A stretch of DNA of 64,000 nucleotides from Ceratorhiza oryzae-sativae (lineage: Eukaryota; Basidiomycota; Agaricomycetes; Cantharellales; Ceratobasidiaceae), in the NCBI GenBank assembly GCA_030998015.1, contig JARWMV010000013.1, positions 186,001-250,000 on the forward strand. Direction: 5' to 3'. Of the stretch, positions 41,739-53,919 are shown piece after piece (position 1 is the first letter of the stretch; each line of letters starts with the position of its first letter). Below the pieces are notes generated by a model. That model ran no database searches and was not told the DNA's origin. It saw only the letters and a program-made list of their open reading frames with translations. Position numbers and translations under genes: made by a program.

Positions 41739-43785
41739 ATGTTGGAGGACCCTGATATAACCCCTACTGCAGATGTATGTTACCTCAAGAAGTCTAGTAA
41801 TCAATCAATAATATACACTATGGTAGAGGGAATCATGGAACCAGCAAAGACACTGATTGACTCAGGATCTTCAACCAACTTCATTGATAAGGCCTATTCA
41901 AGGGAAAAGGGGATTCCAACCACTCCCCTCAAACACAAGAAATCAATTGTGGCCATTGATGGAAATGAAATCAAGGATGCCATAGAAGAAAGGGCAGAAC
42001 TAAATATTGAAGTGGAAGGGAAGACACTGAAATGCTCCCTTTATGTGATGACCCTAGGTGACACAGACATAGTCCTAGGGAAAGAATGGCTTGAGGAAGC
42101 AGAACCTATCATAGATTGGAAAGACCTTACCATCTCATACCCAGACAAAATCAAGGCAAGGGCAGCAAGTGAAAGCCTACAAATCCCAGAAGAATTTAGG
42201 GATTTTGAAGACCTGTTTGGGGAGGAAGGTTTCCAAGAACTTCTGCCCCACCAAGGAAATCTGGACTTCAAAATGGACCTGATTGAGGTAGCAGAGCTGC
42301 CAAAGCCTGCAAAAAGGTAGAGTCTGTCACCAGTGGAAACAAAGGCACTCAGGGAGTACCTAGAGGAGGAACTAAGGAACAGAAAGATAAGGCCCAGCCA
42401 GTCAGTTGTAGCTGCACCCTGTTTCTATGTGAACAAAGCAGATGGAGGGCTTAGGTTGGTAGTCAACTACCGTAAGATGAATGACATCACCAAGCCAGAC
42501 AGGTTTCCACTTCCAATTCAAATAGAATTGATTGAGAGACTGAAGGACACAACCATCTATTCAAAAATGGATGTTTGATGGGGGTTCAACAATATCAGGG
42601 TAAAAGAGGGAGATGAATGGAAAACAGCTTTCAGGACAGGAGAAGGCCAGTTTGAATGCTTGGTCATGCCATTCGGAGTAAAAGAAGGACCAAGAACCTT
42701 TACAAGGTTCATGATGGAAAAGTTCTGTGACATAATAGATGATTATGTGGTAATCTACATGGACAATGTACTAGTGTTTTCCAGAAACAGGGAAGAACAC
42801 ATACAACATGTCAGGGAAGTGTTAAGAAGAATGAGGGAAAACCACCTCTTCCTCAAACCATAAAAGTGTCAGTTCTTTGTGAAGGAGGTAAGCTTCATCA
42901 GAATCGCCATATCCCCAGAAGGGATATCAATGGAAAAGGAAAAGGTAAAGGCAGTACTAGAATGGCCAGAACCTAACACAGTAAAAGAAGTCCAAGCATT
43001 CCTAGGCTTTGTGGGGTTCTATAGAAGGTGGATAGAGAAGTTTAGCACCTTAGCCAAACCCCTCACTGATCTCATGCAAAAAGATGTCAAATTCCTGTGG
43101 GAAAGAAAACAACAAGAAGCATTTGAAGCTATTAAAGAAGCAGTAGCAAGAGAACTGGTCTTAATCCACCCAAACCCAAACAAGCCATACATACTGGAAA
43201 CAGACACCTCAGGAGTGGCCATGGGGGCAGTACTAAGCCAAAAGGGTGATGACAACTGATTGCATCCAATTGTCTTCCTATCAAAGAGCTTCACCCCACC
43301 AGAGAAAAATTATGACACCTATGACAAGGAGTTGCTTGCAATTGTTAGGTCCTTAGAGCACTGGAGGCTATACCTAGAAGGGACAGAAGAACCTATTGTG
43401 ATATACACTGACCATAGGAACCTCCAGTACTGGCAAAATGCCCAGATGTGGAATAGAAGGCATGCCAGATGGTATCTCACTCTGGCACCCTTCAATTTTC
43501 AGATTGTGTATAGACCAGGGAAACTCTCACAGAAGCCAGATGCCCTTTCCAGAAGGAGCAACCATGGGACACCCCTATGGAACCACAGATCATGATTCCA
43601 GAAGAAAGGTTCATAGGTTTCAAGGCAGAGGTACAGGGGAATTTCTGGGAGGAGCTTAAAGAAGCTCAGGAAGAAGATGAATCTAGCAGATCCTTAAGGC
43701 TGAGCATGGCAAATAAAGAACAACTACTGCCCTCAGTACAGAAGGAATTTAGACAGTACAAAATGAAGGAGGGCCTATTAAGGTA
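41739..43785 (+). pseudogene. G1 copy 3 pol (protease-RT-RNase H), truncated
   Basis: Protease with intact active site (AKTLIDSGSSTNFIDKAY), RT (LVVNYRKMNDITKPDRF, VVIYMDNVLVFSRN), RNase H (YILETDTSGVAMGAVLSQ, IYTDHRNLQYW, KLSQKPDALSRR). Stops at 42,318, 42,576, 42,861 and 43,257 break it. The sequence leaves G1 exactly at the TA (43,784-43,785) where the Tc1/mariner element starts. No G1 sequence resumes on the far side, so the integrase and the whole Rep region of this copy are missing. Confidence 0.88.
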
Positions 43786-45397
43786 CAGTTCGGGACAAAA
43801 CTGCTCGCAGCAATCGAAGTTCTGACTTTGAACGCTAATAGCTTGAGACTTAGCACACGAGACCGCATGTATTTAGTACCGTTCGATAGCTATACATCTG
43901 AGCTACAAAATTAATATATATGTAACATGTTTCATCATGTGGTCTCAGAGATAACCTTAAGACAAAACAGAAGGTACATGCGAGCAGTTTTGTCCCCAGT
44001 TTCATAATCTGCATGTTTTCCCTACCTGTTTGAAACTACTCAGTCTTGCGATCTGCAGTGTTTTTGGCAGCCTATGTATAGCATATATAGCGCATATAGC
44101 CTTGAGATCAATAACAAACCAGTCATCTAGGTATGCCCCCTCCACTCACTCAGGATCAAATCGACTCCGTGCTTTCACTACTTGATTCTGGGCATAAACA
44201 TTCTCAAATTCGAGCTAGACTGACAATTTCATCTGCATCTATTACAAAAATATGTGCTAGGTATCGCCCAGACCTCTGCAAATCAAAGGGTGGGCGTCCT
44301 CGCAAGCTGAATCCAACAGCAATTCGCCATGCTGTTCGACTTGTAACCAACCATAACTCAGTCTCCACCCGCGAGGCCACCCAATTGCTCTGCAATCTTA
44401 CAGGACAGTCCATACATTGTAAAACTGTCCGTCGCGCACTGAAGGGGGCGGGTTTAAGGCCAGTCAAGGGCACTAAAAAACCAAGGCATACCCCACAGCA
44501 GATCCGTGATCGGATTGCATTTGCTGAGGCACACAAAGACTGGACAATGGAGGACTGGAAACGGGTATTATGGTCAGATGAGACAAAAATCAATCGGTTA
44601 GGGTCAGATGGGATTCACTGGACATGGGCTCGCCAAGGGGAAACACTCACAGATCGGCAGATTGTTCCAACTGCGAATTTTGGTGGAGGATCACTCATGT
44701 TTTGGGGGTGTATGGGATGGTCAGGAACTGGCTTTGGGTGTCGTTTGGAGCGCACCTTGAACAAGGAGTTATACCTGGAGATTTTAGGTGATGAGCTTTC
44801 ACGAAGCCTTGAGCTCTTGGGATTGGAGCCTGGAGAGGTGATTTTTCAGCAAGACAACGCCAGCTCCCATAAGGCAAATGTTTGCCTTAACTGGTTCAAT
44901 GATCACGAAATTGAGGTAATGGAGTGAGTGGCCAGCCAACTCTCTCAGACCTCAACCCAATCGAAAACCTTTGGGCAGAGCTTAAACGGCGCCTAGGCAA
45001 GTACGAAGCCCCACCTGCAGGGATCCTGGAGTTATGGGATCGCGTCCAGGATGTCTGGAACCAATTTGGCGAAAACTACTGCCAAAAGCTTATAGAAAGC
45101 ATGCCTAGGCGCATGGCTATGGTTTTGAAAAGGAAAGGAAAGGCGATTCCATATTAAATATCTCTGGACAGATATCTGGATTTTTGGGGACAAAACTGCT
45201 CGTATGCACATCTTGTATTGTTTTGCTCATATGTATGCGGTTTCGCAATCAAGTATGCTTCATGTATATTTATTTTGTAGCTGAGATATAAGGCTATCAA
45301 ACGGTGCTAAATACATGTGGTCGCATGCGCCGGGTCTCAAGTTATTAGCATTCGAAGTCAGAACTTTGATCGCTGCGAGCGGTTTTGTCCCGAACTG
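43786..45397 (+). mobile_element. Tc1/mariner element with long compound inverted repeats
   Basis: 1,612 bp from CAGTTCGGGACAAAACTG to its complement, with TA on both sides (43,784-43,785 and 45,398-45,399). Terminal repeats are about 213 bp (43,786-43,998 and 45,185-45,397) and imperfect. Each end carries an outer GGGACAAAACTGCTCG and an inner copy in inverted orientation (CGAGCAGTTTTGTCCCC), so each end can itself fold back. Confidence 0.9.
44133..45157 (+). pseudogene. Tc1/mariner transposase (DD34E-type), frameshifted
   Basis: N-terminal helix-turn-helix DNA-binding part (ITKICARYRPDLCKSKGGRP) with the GRPRK-type linker. The catalytic core has the first Asp in VLWSDETKIN, the second in FQQDNASSHKA and the Glu in DLNPIENLWAELKRR. 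The frame changes at 44,920-44,945, between the second Asp and the Glu, where a GAGTGAGT duplication and a nearby extra base are seen. The first frame stops at 44,927 and the rest (44,924-45,157) is in another frame. Length and motifs fit a normal Tc1 transposase of about 340 residues; this copy is probably inactive. Confidence 0.88.
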
Positions 45398-45467
45398 TAT
45401 ACACTGCGCTATTACACATTGAAGCGCATACATTTTGTTTCGCTTCAACACTAACTGCGACCGACAG

Positions 45468-46489
45468 ACGATGCAATTACGAATGTTCTTTTTGCTTTCA
45501 TGCCTCGAAAAATACGTTTATCCTTCCTCTCGATCAGGCCAAAGAGGCGCTACGTGCACTTGCCGAAGCAGGAATGCGGAAACTCAACGTTTCTGGTGGA
45601 GAGCCGTTCTTAAACCCAGCATACTTAGGCGAAACGTTTAGGTTTTGCGAGGAGCTAAATCTCGAGTCGACAAGTGTTGTCAATAATGGGAGCAAAGCTA
45701 CCCAAAAGTGGCTGGATGAGTATGGGCAGTTCTTGGACATAATGGCTATCTCGTGCGATACATTCAATGTGGAGGCAGACCTCGCACACGGTCGAGCCGA
45801 GAAAGGGAAAACAGCACATATCGCAACTGTATTTGAGGTGGTAAAATGGTGCAAGGAACGTGGAATCAAAGTCAAAGTTAACTCTGTTATAACGAAGTCC
45901 GTTATCTTCTTGGTTGCTCAGCTGTGGATTAAGGTTGATTTATAACACCAGGTATGCTATGAGGAGGACATGAGCGATAGTATGACTCAGCTAGCACCAT
46001 TTCGCTGGAAGGTCGGCGAAATTCATCCTCCTCCGCAGCACACCTGTCTGACTTTTTATGCTGGACCAGGTCTTTCAGGTTCTGCTACTTGAAGGGGAAA
46101 ATGACGGGCCAGAAAACGGAGCCTTGCGCGATGCCCGCGACCTTCTCATCACCGACGATGAATTTCAGTCTTTCCTGGACCGCCACAAAGCCCAGACATG
46201 TCTTGTTCCCGAAAGTAATGAAGCAATGCGTGATTCTTATTACCTTCTCGATGAGCGGATGAGGTTAGGCAATCAAATCATCTTAAATGCGCTCACTTAT
46301 ATGTTCTATAGGTTCTTGAACTGCTCGAACGGAGCGAAGAGACCTGGTAGCTCCATATTGGATGTTGGAGTGAAACAAGGGATGTTGGATGCTGGGTTTG
46401 ATAGTGAGGTGTGTACATACATTTGCCCTTTGCAACGGGGGGGGGCATATTCGACTGGGCGCATGAAAAACCTGCTTCGGAATATCTAG
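45468..46489 (+). CDS. RSAD2: Viperin-like antiviral radical-SAM enzyme, first exon missing
   Basis: Exons 45,468-45,900, 45,952-46,011, 46,070-46,263 and 46,312-46,489 join in frame through three GT-AG introns (51, 58 and 48 nt). The product has the radical-SAM cysteine motif [10 protein letters not shown], then [21 protein letters not shown] and KVNSVI, a viperin-type core. The C-terminal viperin region follows ([45 protein letters not shown]). Viperins convert CTP to the chain terminator ddhCTP; fungal homologues are known. The first exon seen starts at an acceptor (CTAAC branch-like, CGACAG) in phase 2, so an upstream exon with the start codon is required. The Tc1/mariner element ends 70 bp before it, and no such exon is visible in the window. 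The end (LLRNI, stop 46,489) is unusual for the family, and CTYICPLQ before the RGG motif looks like an insertion. Confidence 0.85.
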
Positions 46490-47357
46490 ATTAGTAATAT
46501 ATGTTCGACTGTGTATGAATTTTAGGTCCAGAGACCTTGTGTCTTTGTCAAGAGCGAAAGCTTGGAGCTCGTTCAAGCAATCTGAGAATTTGCGGATATA
46601 CAGTCATAAATGCGTTTCTTATGAAAAGGCGATAGGTAGCCCAACATGTAGTGTGAAATCTCGAGTGGAGTCGGTTCAAAAATGGAGGGCATGTACATCC
46701 CTATTCATTGAATTTCTCTACCATGTGTTTCGCGGCCAAATGAATCATGTTTTTTTCTTTTTCTTTTTCTTCTTACATTAATGTAACCCTCAATCACTAT
46801 AGCCTTATAGCACTCCGAGTGTGGATATAATGAGGATTAGCCCCCTAACCCAAGTGCCCTTCATATGAGCTATCAGTCCGCTAGTTAAGCATTAGTGTAT
46901 CGAAAGAGCGTTACAAGCACATTGGATATTCGTTCCAAGTCCCTCAATTCGCCAGTTGGCCGATTTAGTGAGCTCGTGCATCTGCAAGCTTGCAGGTACG
47001 AAATACGGCGCCATCGATCTTGTGCAATATCCTTCCACGTCAGGGTTCGTTTTCTCTTGTTTCTCGGGCGATTTCTATCGTGCATTTTCATGGCTTGTGG
47101 GGCATGCGCGTGGCGAAGGGCAGCGCAGCCGAGGTATTAGGCGAGAATCCTACATATACGCATATTTGAAGCGAATTATCACTGTAGAGGACTGATAGAC
47201 CAATGCAGGGTTTAGTTAACACCCACCCGTTACGCCAGTTACCGATAGCTTGAATACAATGATACACTGAACACAGTACACAAGAGGGTGGACATTTACC
47301 AGCTACATAACCAAAAGAAGAAATTTCACAATAACCCCTCTTTTATCAAACCCCTTT
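46490..47357. other. Intergenic region between viperin and CHO2
   Basis: The two genes converge here. Only short chance ORFs, a T-rich run (46,750-46,775) and no recognisable element are seen. It should hold both 3' ends. Confidence 0.5.
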
Positions 47358-50300
47358 CTAAACACTTGGCGCCAGCAGTTCTAGAGAGTTGACAATTCTA
47401 TTGGCCAGCGCAGTCACGTTCGCATCAGCGACAATAACCTCTGGCGCGTACTTGACTCCGAATGCAGCGAGAACAGCACCAGCGATTCGCTTGGCCTGGC
47501 GTTCCGACCAAAAGTGAAAGTCATCCGGATCAGATGATCGGGGTTTGGTTGTCGCGTCCGGCTCAGTCACAGGTTCTATGCCAGAGCTCAGCGGAACGAG
47601 CGCGGGGTCAGAATCAAGGCAGAGAGTAACAATGCGGATGAGCGAATGGCGAACAGAGTCGAAATCGAGCGTGTCGGGTTTATCAACTACAGTTATATTA
47701 GCAATGAGCCGAGCATCGAATTTCAGGGCTTACCATAAATTTCAACGGGGCCGGCAATGCTCATAACGTTGTATTTTCCGTCATGATGATAACGGAGCTG
47801 TCAAAAGACGGTAAGAGCTTGTTATCGTAAGGCGGGGTTCTGACTCACCTCATACTTGCCAGTCTGCCACGGCAACTGGTCTTTCTGGAAGACAACTTCG
47901 CCATGATCCGTTAGAGTGCGTTTCTCCAGTGGTAGTGGTACGTCCCCGTCCCATTCGTCGTCATGCACAGGTACCCATTTGCCGTTAGAGTTGACCTTGG
48001 TGACAAGATTCGATTTGTTCGCGCCAACCTGAGTGTGCAATCAGGATTGGAAGGGATTGGTGGCAGTGGGTTCAAGAACGTACTCGATAGATGCCAATCC
48101 AATCACGACGAGAATGCTCAAGTGGAGCCCTCCATGCGATGGTGATGGGTTCGCCAATATGGAACCTGAGCTCCCCATCTGGATTCGTAGGAACTACGGC
48201 CAGCTGATATTTTGCTACATCAAAGGAGGAAATATCGTTGGCGACAAGGCTGGTGAAATGAAAACGAGCATCAGTTGTCGAGTTGACCGAATATGAACCC
48301 AAGAGCACGCAAGATGTGGAATACACTTACGTGATAATGAGTCTATCGCGACTCTGCTGCAACAAGACGCGAGCATCTTGCACAGCTTCAGAGACAATCG
48401 GGGCCGCTGTAACGTCGTCAGTAGAACGGTTAATGAGATGGCAAAATGGCTCACATCTGGCCAAAAAGTCCTCAACTACGACCGCAGTATCTTCGTAAAC
48501 CTTCTCAAACGTCCCTGTCACCTCGCGAGCAACTCGTGCAACCCTGGCATTTCGGTTAGCTACAGACTTGAGTGTCTTGGTGAGTCCGGCGTCTTTTCGA
48601 AGCGAGTTTCCATAAAGCTTCTTCATGTGAGGGCTGCGTAGCATTTCAACTGTTAGATAATCCCTACTTGATTATCCAGTTACCAACCTTTCGACGAATT
48701 TCAAGAACCACCAATGAGCTGCAGCACTGAAAATCGCTAGAGCAAACACAGCCCGGCTGCCGGAGATCAGAGCAAGACCAAAGAGAGCTGCACCGGACAT
48801 CATGCGTTCAGGGTTGTTCAAGAAGCGGTAGATGCCGGTGTACGAGAGTCGAGCTGGATAGTCCGAGATGAAGAAGTCACCGAAGAACCAGCCTAACGTG
48901 GAAAGCGGGTTAGCGTTAGCCCCTGTCGATCAGGAACATGATTTACCGAAAGCTCCCAGAATTTCGAATGACTGGAGCGCCGCCCAAAAGTGCAAGCCGA
49001 TCAAAAGCTAAATTGAATATGGTTAAAATATTGTCCCTAGACCATGCTGGAAATACTTACTACGCCGAAAGTATGCCTTAGCAGTTGGTCTCCGACAGTC
49101 CAATCAGATGGAATCGAATACGTTTTCCACGCGAGGACGATGAAGGAGGCTATTGCAAATGAGTCGTATGGTCAAAATATGAAAACTAGACTACGTACCA
49201 TAAGTCCCGCAGAGACTCATGGTGTACATCTCCTTCCAACTAGCAAAAGCCTCTTCGACTGCGCCATCCTCACGGCCTTGGTCGTAGTGATAGGTCTATG
49301 AGATGATAAATTCAGCCGCGTTCGGTAACCAGAGTGGACACATACCTGAACATAGTGCCGAACAAGCCACTTGCCGTCGCTCTGAGCCTTAAGAATCCCG
49401 CCGAGAACGAATGAATGAAAGATACGCCAACCCAGTGCATGAACAAAGTACATTGTCACACTATGTGGCAGGACGGACGGAGCCAGGATATAGAATGTTA
49501 GGAGAACCAGTTTAACATCAGACGCCCTATCCATTCGCGTTAACAACGAGGAAGCGATATATATGACGTGTTATCAACATACCTCAAGAAATCAAGGTTC
49601 TTCAGGCCGACAACATCCTTTCTGAAATAACGCGCCAATAAATCGTGCTTCGAAACGCTCTTATGTCTCGTATGTCTAGAATGCTTGGCCTCGCTATCCG
49701 GAGTGTGAACGCGAGCGCTGCCGTCAGGAGACTGGATTCTAACGAGACCGTCACTCGAGCTTCGGACATGCTTGAAGTTGGGGCGAGTCGGCGAGAGAAC
49801 CATCGACTGGGAAAGGTTGTCCGCTTCGGTTTCGGTTTCAGTCTCGGTTTCGGTTTCAGCGTCCGTGTGAGCAGGGGTCGAAAGCTCAGCTGTGTCTGAA
49901 AGGAAACAGGAAGTCAGGAAATAAGTTTTGCTAGCACAGCTTGGCTCGTCCGTACCATCGATATCGGGCAGGTCGATTTTACTCGGGACAGGAGTATTCG
50001 AATACACGGGCGTGCGTACTGCGATCAGTTGCCTTTGGCCATAGGCTCGCTCGATATCTATGCGACAAGAGAGTCAGGCTTGTTCACAGGTTGAGATCTA
50101 AAACGCTCACGGGGATTTTCAAACCAAACCAAGAACCCAAACTGCATGGCGTGAGCCCAAAGACTAACAAAGAACAGTGCATAGCTCCCAGCGATAAGGC
50201 TGAGTCCATAATACCCCGCATAACCGACTGAATACATCGGATGCGGGGCCATTTCGAATACCCCATCAAACACGAGCGAAGTGTCGAAGGTACCTCCGGG

Positions 50301-51183
50301 CACCAGCCGGCCACGTTCAAAGAACACGTCACCCCAATACCAGCCGTAATCCTTGACGACGTGATGCGCTTCAGTTTTGACCCAGAGGTTAAAGGCGATG
50401 AGGGCGAAACCGGCTATCCAGCTATGATACATTGATATCAATTGAGACCAAGTCGGGAATCACATGCGTGGGGACATACCGGAGGAAATGGGCCACGGTT
50501 GATAGGCCATCAGGGACACGAAAAACCGCAAACGCGAACATGCAGTAGGATAGAAAGTCATTAATCAGGATGATGTCGACAACTTGGCGGAACAAGAGCC
50601 AAGTGTTGTATTCAACCGGGAGATCCTGAACCGGAATCAGATACGTGTCATGAACCGAAGAATTTCGATGGCATACCTCAAATGTATAATCACCGCCCAT
50701 CTTGTTCCTGAGCTCGTTGCGAATCCAATTGTAAACCGCCGGTCGTCGTTTTGGGTCGAGCCACCCTCGTGCCTGAACTTCACGAACGATCCATCGCCGC
50801 TTGCTCTGTTTTGTAAGGACCCAGCCGAGTCCGACGTCGTACGCGAGCCTCCAGAATGCAAAATAAAGGAAGAACAAGTACTGGCTGATGTGCCGTGGTA
50901 GTGCGAGGAAGACGAGGATCTGGCCGCCCAACAGCCCGAGATTCACGAGGTCGAGATGAGTTTTGGGATGAAGTGGATGGAATAGAGATGTCAGAACATC
51001 GTGAGTGGTCGGTACGCGAAAGACTGTGACGGGATTAGCGACGTATTGGAATATATTTGCATTCAGCCGCTTACTCTGACCAGCCGGCGTCCGTCCCCAC
51101 GCCGTATCGGGAGCGGCAGGCGGCGGTGAGATGTCGTCCTTTGGGGTCGATTTGCGCCTCCTGAGGCCGTCGTGGGTGCTCAT
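47358..51183 (-). CDS. CHO2: Phosphatidylethanolamine N-methyltransferase (CHO2 family)
   Basis: This enzyme does the first S-adenosylmethionine-dependent methylation of phosphatidylethanolamine towards phosphatidylcholine in the ER membrane. Exon 1 (51,183-50,480) starts [15 protein letters not shown] and carries [19 protein letters not shown]; exon 2 (50,421-50,111) carries the family signature [18 protein letters not shown]. About ten more GT-AG introns of 40-85 nt follow. Later exons give [30 protein letters not shown], the second methyltransferase half ([31 protein letters not shown]) and the C-terminal [19 protein letters not shown] and [10 protein letters not shown], ending at 47,358. 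Many membrane segments are evident. An acidic Glu-Thr repeat (49,825-49,860) lies in the linker. I chose the ATG at 51,183; an upstream in-frame stretch lacks conserved features. It appears intact. Confidence 0.93.
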
Positions 51184-51615
51184 CGCGTCGACGTGGCCGC
51201 TGGCGAGGACGTGGGTCTGGTTGGGGAGGTCGCGGGACGTAAAAGCGAAATTAGCTGGGGTCACGTGCACGTGGCGCTTCCGTGTCTGGCGGACCCGCCT
51301 GCCCGATTGGGGTGCAGATCTTGCTCATATCGCTCTGCAGACCCTGCAGCACGCTGCTGCACACGCGTTTTGCCCCGCCCATCGATATTTTATCGAATGT
51401 TGGCTAGTCCCTCTCCGTACCGCCTTGTATTTCCGCAATCACATCAGTGGGATGACTTCATCCTCGTTTTCAGTATGGCTACAACGCGTCATCCATTATA
51501 CATTGGCCAACAATGCCTTGTCGCAACCACAGGCCTACTAATAACCAATATGATAGACTCGCGCAACACTTGCGTCATCGAACCAGATCTCACCTCGCGA
51601 ATTGGCAATCACGGC

Positions 51616-53535
51616 CTAATAGTGATGATCGAGCTCGTGAAATGCCTCCACACTCTCTCGTTTGGTCTTTATCTCTTGTGCCCACCGAATATCCTCACTG
51701 CGGAACACCCAATAGAAAGAGACAGTGGAAATACCGGCGAGGACTATCAAGTGGTCGAGTGAGCGAAATATTTACTCCCATTCCGAACATGCTTACGGGC
51801 GATGCACACAAAATTCCAGGTCAGGAGGGGATCGCGATTAAGAGGGAGTAGCGCGTATACGATCAAAGATGACGCGGCGTTGGGAACTACGTTCATGGCT
51901 GACACTATGGTCTTCATCGAAGCGGGAGCCCGAGTGTATGCATATTCCAATGACGTAATCACCGCGCTAGAAACCTTATCAATCAACCGTCCAGCTGGAA
52001 TGGATGACTACGCACAATATCTCTGCCAGAGCGATAATCATATATGGAGGCAACTGCCACCATACATTAACATTGTTCGAACGACCCCCCGGGTATTCGA
52101 AATACGGGCCGGAGCTATAGATAATATGCTGGAGAACAGCAGAGTAAACCATGCTAGCCGAAACAAGAGCAAACCCGAGCGATATCCTAGCCATGGGCAG
52201 CAACTCAACGTTATGAGTGCGAAGCCAGGGGAACAGCACAGAATCCACAAAAGGTACGAAAAGCGTGAGTGCGATCGGATTGGCATTTGTCATCAGATCG
52301 TTGCTCAGCCAAGAGGGACGACGCATCTGGGCTGCCTGGGATAAAAGGTTGTGGGAACATTGGTTGAACGCGAGCCAGAATACGACCAGAGCAGGGAGAA
52401 TCTTGCAAGTCGAAAGTGCAGTGGAGAGATCGTAAACGATCTTGTCTGGTACGCCCTTGGAATTGGCAGCCATGTTAGGCGGATTACTCGTCGAGTTTGA
52501 CCGGGATGAATCGTCCAAAACGCTCTGCTTCGCATGGTCAAGGAACTTGGGCTCGAGCGGAATTGAATTTTCCTTGCGATATCGACGTTGCGACAGGGCC
52601 GTTGTGAACGCGTGCCAACACTGTGCCATGAGACCGTTCGTAGCGGGGACATGGGTGAACTTGCGCTTATATGCTAGCAACAAAATGGTCGACACAGCCA
52701 TTGATCCACAAGCGAAGAAGAATACCGCTAAATAGGAGACATAGTGTTCGATGAATGGCGTGGCTATGGAACCTATTGTGCCGATACCGTTGATATAAAG
52801 ATAGTACCAATGAAATATGTGCTGAACGTCTAGGCTCGGATCTCGGATGATCTTGACCCGCTTCTTCTCCTCGACAGTTTGAGAAGCCCGTTGAGGGACC
52901 TGGTCGGCCGCAAAAGCCGGAATAATTGAGCTAACTCCACCGGAGCTAACAGCCACAAGAAGCATGCCGACAATGAGGCCACCCAAGGCGCCGTCGATGG
53001 AAATAGAGGATACCGAGGTGGAAGCAATGATTCCCCAGCCAATGACCCCCATGACAGCACTAACAGCAATGACGGGATATTTTCCAAACCGCTGGTCACA
53101 AAGAATCGACGCGGCAACCGGGGTAAGATAACTCAGAAAGTAACTGGCAACTATTTCAGGGTTGTGTTTGGTTGCGTATGCGATATATCCTTACAAAATC
53201 TGGTTTAACGCCGTAGCAGCGATTTGGCCTTTACCTAGTCGCCCGGGTGAGTCCTCAGGTGACCCACTTCGCTGGATATAATTCTGAACTAAAGGCTCCG
53301 TGAGCGCGACCATATTCAACACGAGCGTCCAGTACTTACAAGGTATTGAACCTCCATAGAAAGCCATTAGCTCCAAAGATCCAAAAATAATTATCACCCA
53401 TGCCGCCATCGGGATGGGGTTGGGCAATCGGATGACTCGACGAGAGTCAATAACGGCCTCCTCGTTCGTTACACCTTTTGCTGGACCAAGTTTGGCGGTA
53501 GACCGTTCCTGCGATTGGGGAGGTCGCTCATTCAT
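51616..53535 (-). CDS. PTR2: PTR2-like proton-coupled peptide transporter (POT family)
   Basis: The start ATG at 53,535 begins MNERPPQSQERSTAK. After introns at 53,289-53,339 and about 53,162-53,205 the protein shows the first membrane segment ending in MAFYGGSIPFQNYIQ, then YFLSYLTPVAASILCDQRFGKY, GLIVGMLLVAVSSGGVSSI and HWYYLYINGIGTIGSIATP. The central loop and QAAQMRRPSWLSNDL are followed by the last helices (WWQLPPYMIIALAEIL, SLEYAYTRAPASMKTIV). Two more introns near 51,961 and 51,770 lead to the end at 51,616. These are POT-family features; the family imports di- and tripeptides with protons. The usual acidic ExxER-type residues of helix 1 are not clear (LELMAFYG), so the substrate may differ. 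It lies 433 bp upstream of CHO2 in tandem and near the aminotransferase and NRPS. Confidence 0.8.
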
Positions 53536-53577
53536 CGTAGGGCCAAGTGTGGTGGTGGTGGTGAATCTCACAGAATC

Positions 53578-53919
53578 CTAGAATTGAGAAATACGGAAGG
53601 AAGGGTTGCGCCCAGTGAACCTCTCCGGCGACCACACTGTATACCTATGGTGTTCCGCAAATGACTTGATGCGGCTGTTCACCTCAGCAATTCGATCCGG
53701 GCAGAAGAACGCTACTGCCTGCGCCTCGGCTAAGTCGTCACAAGATCTATAATCCAACTGCGTATGAAAAATGATGTTGACATCAAGCATTTCATATATG
53801 CGCGCGCTCCGAGCGTTAATGGATAGCCTAGGCTCTTTATTCCACCGTGGACAAAAGAAGATCTTGGCGCACAAGCTAACCGAAAGCCGCGTCCGAGAGG
53901 GTTGCGATGTCTGAGACAT
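53578..53919 (-). CDS. Small hypothetical ORF
   Basis: ATG at 53,919, 113 residues, MSQTSQPSRTRLSV ... PERFTGRNPSFRISQF. It ends 43 bp upstream of the transporter start on the same strand. No family was recognised. It could be a genuine small gene, an upstream exon or chance. Confidence 0.25.
   Translation of the reverse strand: MSQTSQPSRTRLSVSLCAKIFFCPRWNKEPRLSINARSARIYEMLDVNIIFHTQLDYRSCDDLAEAQAVAFFCPDRIAEVNSRIKSFAEHHRYTVWSPERFTGRNPSFRISQF

Noticed and set aside
2..45397. CRISPR arrays, bacterial insertion sequences, rRNA genes
   Set aside because: Repeats seen are LTRs, tandem promoter units and inverted repeats of eukaryotic transposons. No spacer-repeat periodicity or rRNA sequence was noticed.
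48283..49301. Plus-strand ORFs across the CHO2 gene
   Set aside because: Antisense shadows; the minus-strand exons match the CHO2 family throughout.
51131..51762. Plus-strand ORFs of 136-196 codons over the CHO2 5' end and transporter 3' end
   Set aside because: They lie antisense to conserved exons of two well-supported genes and have no domain.
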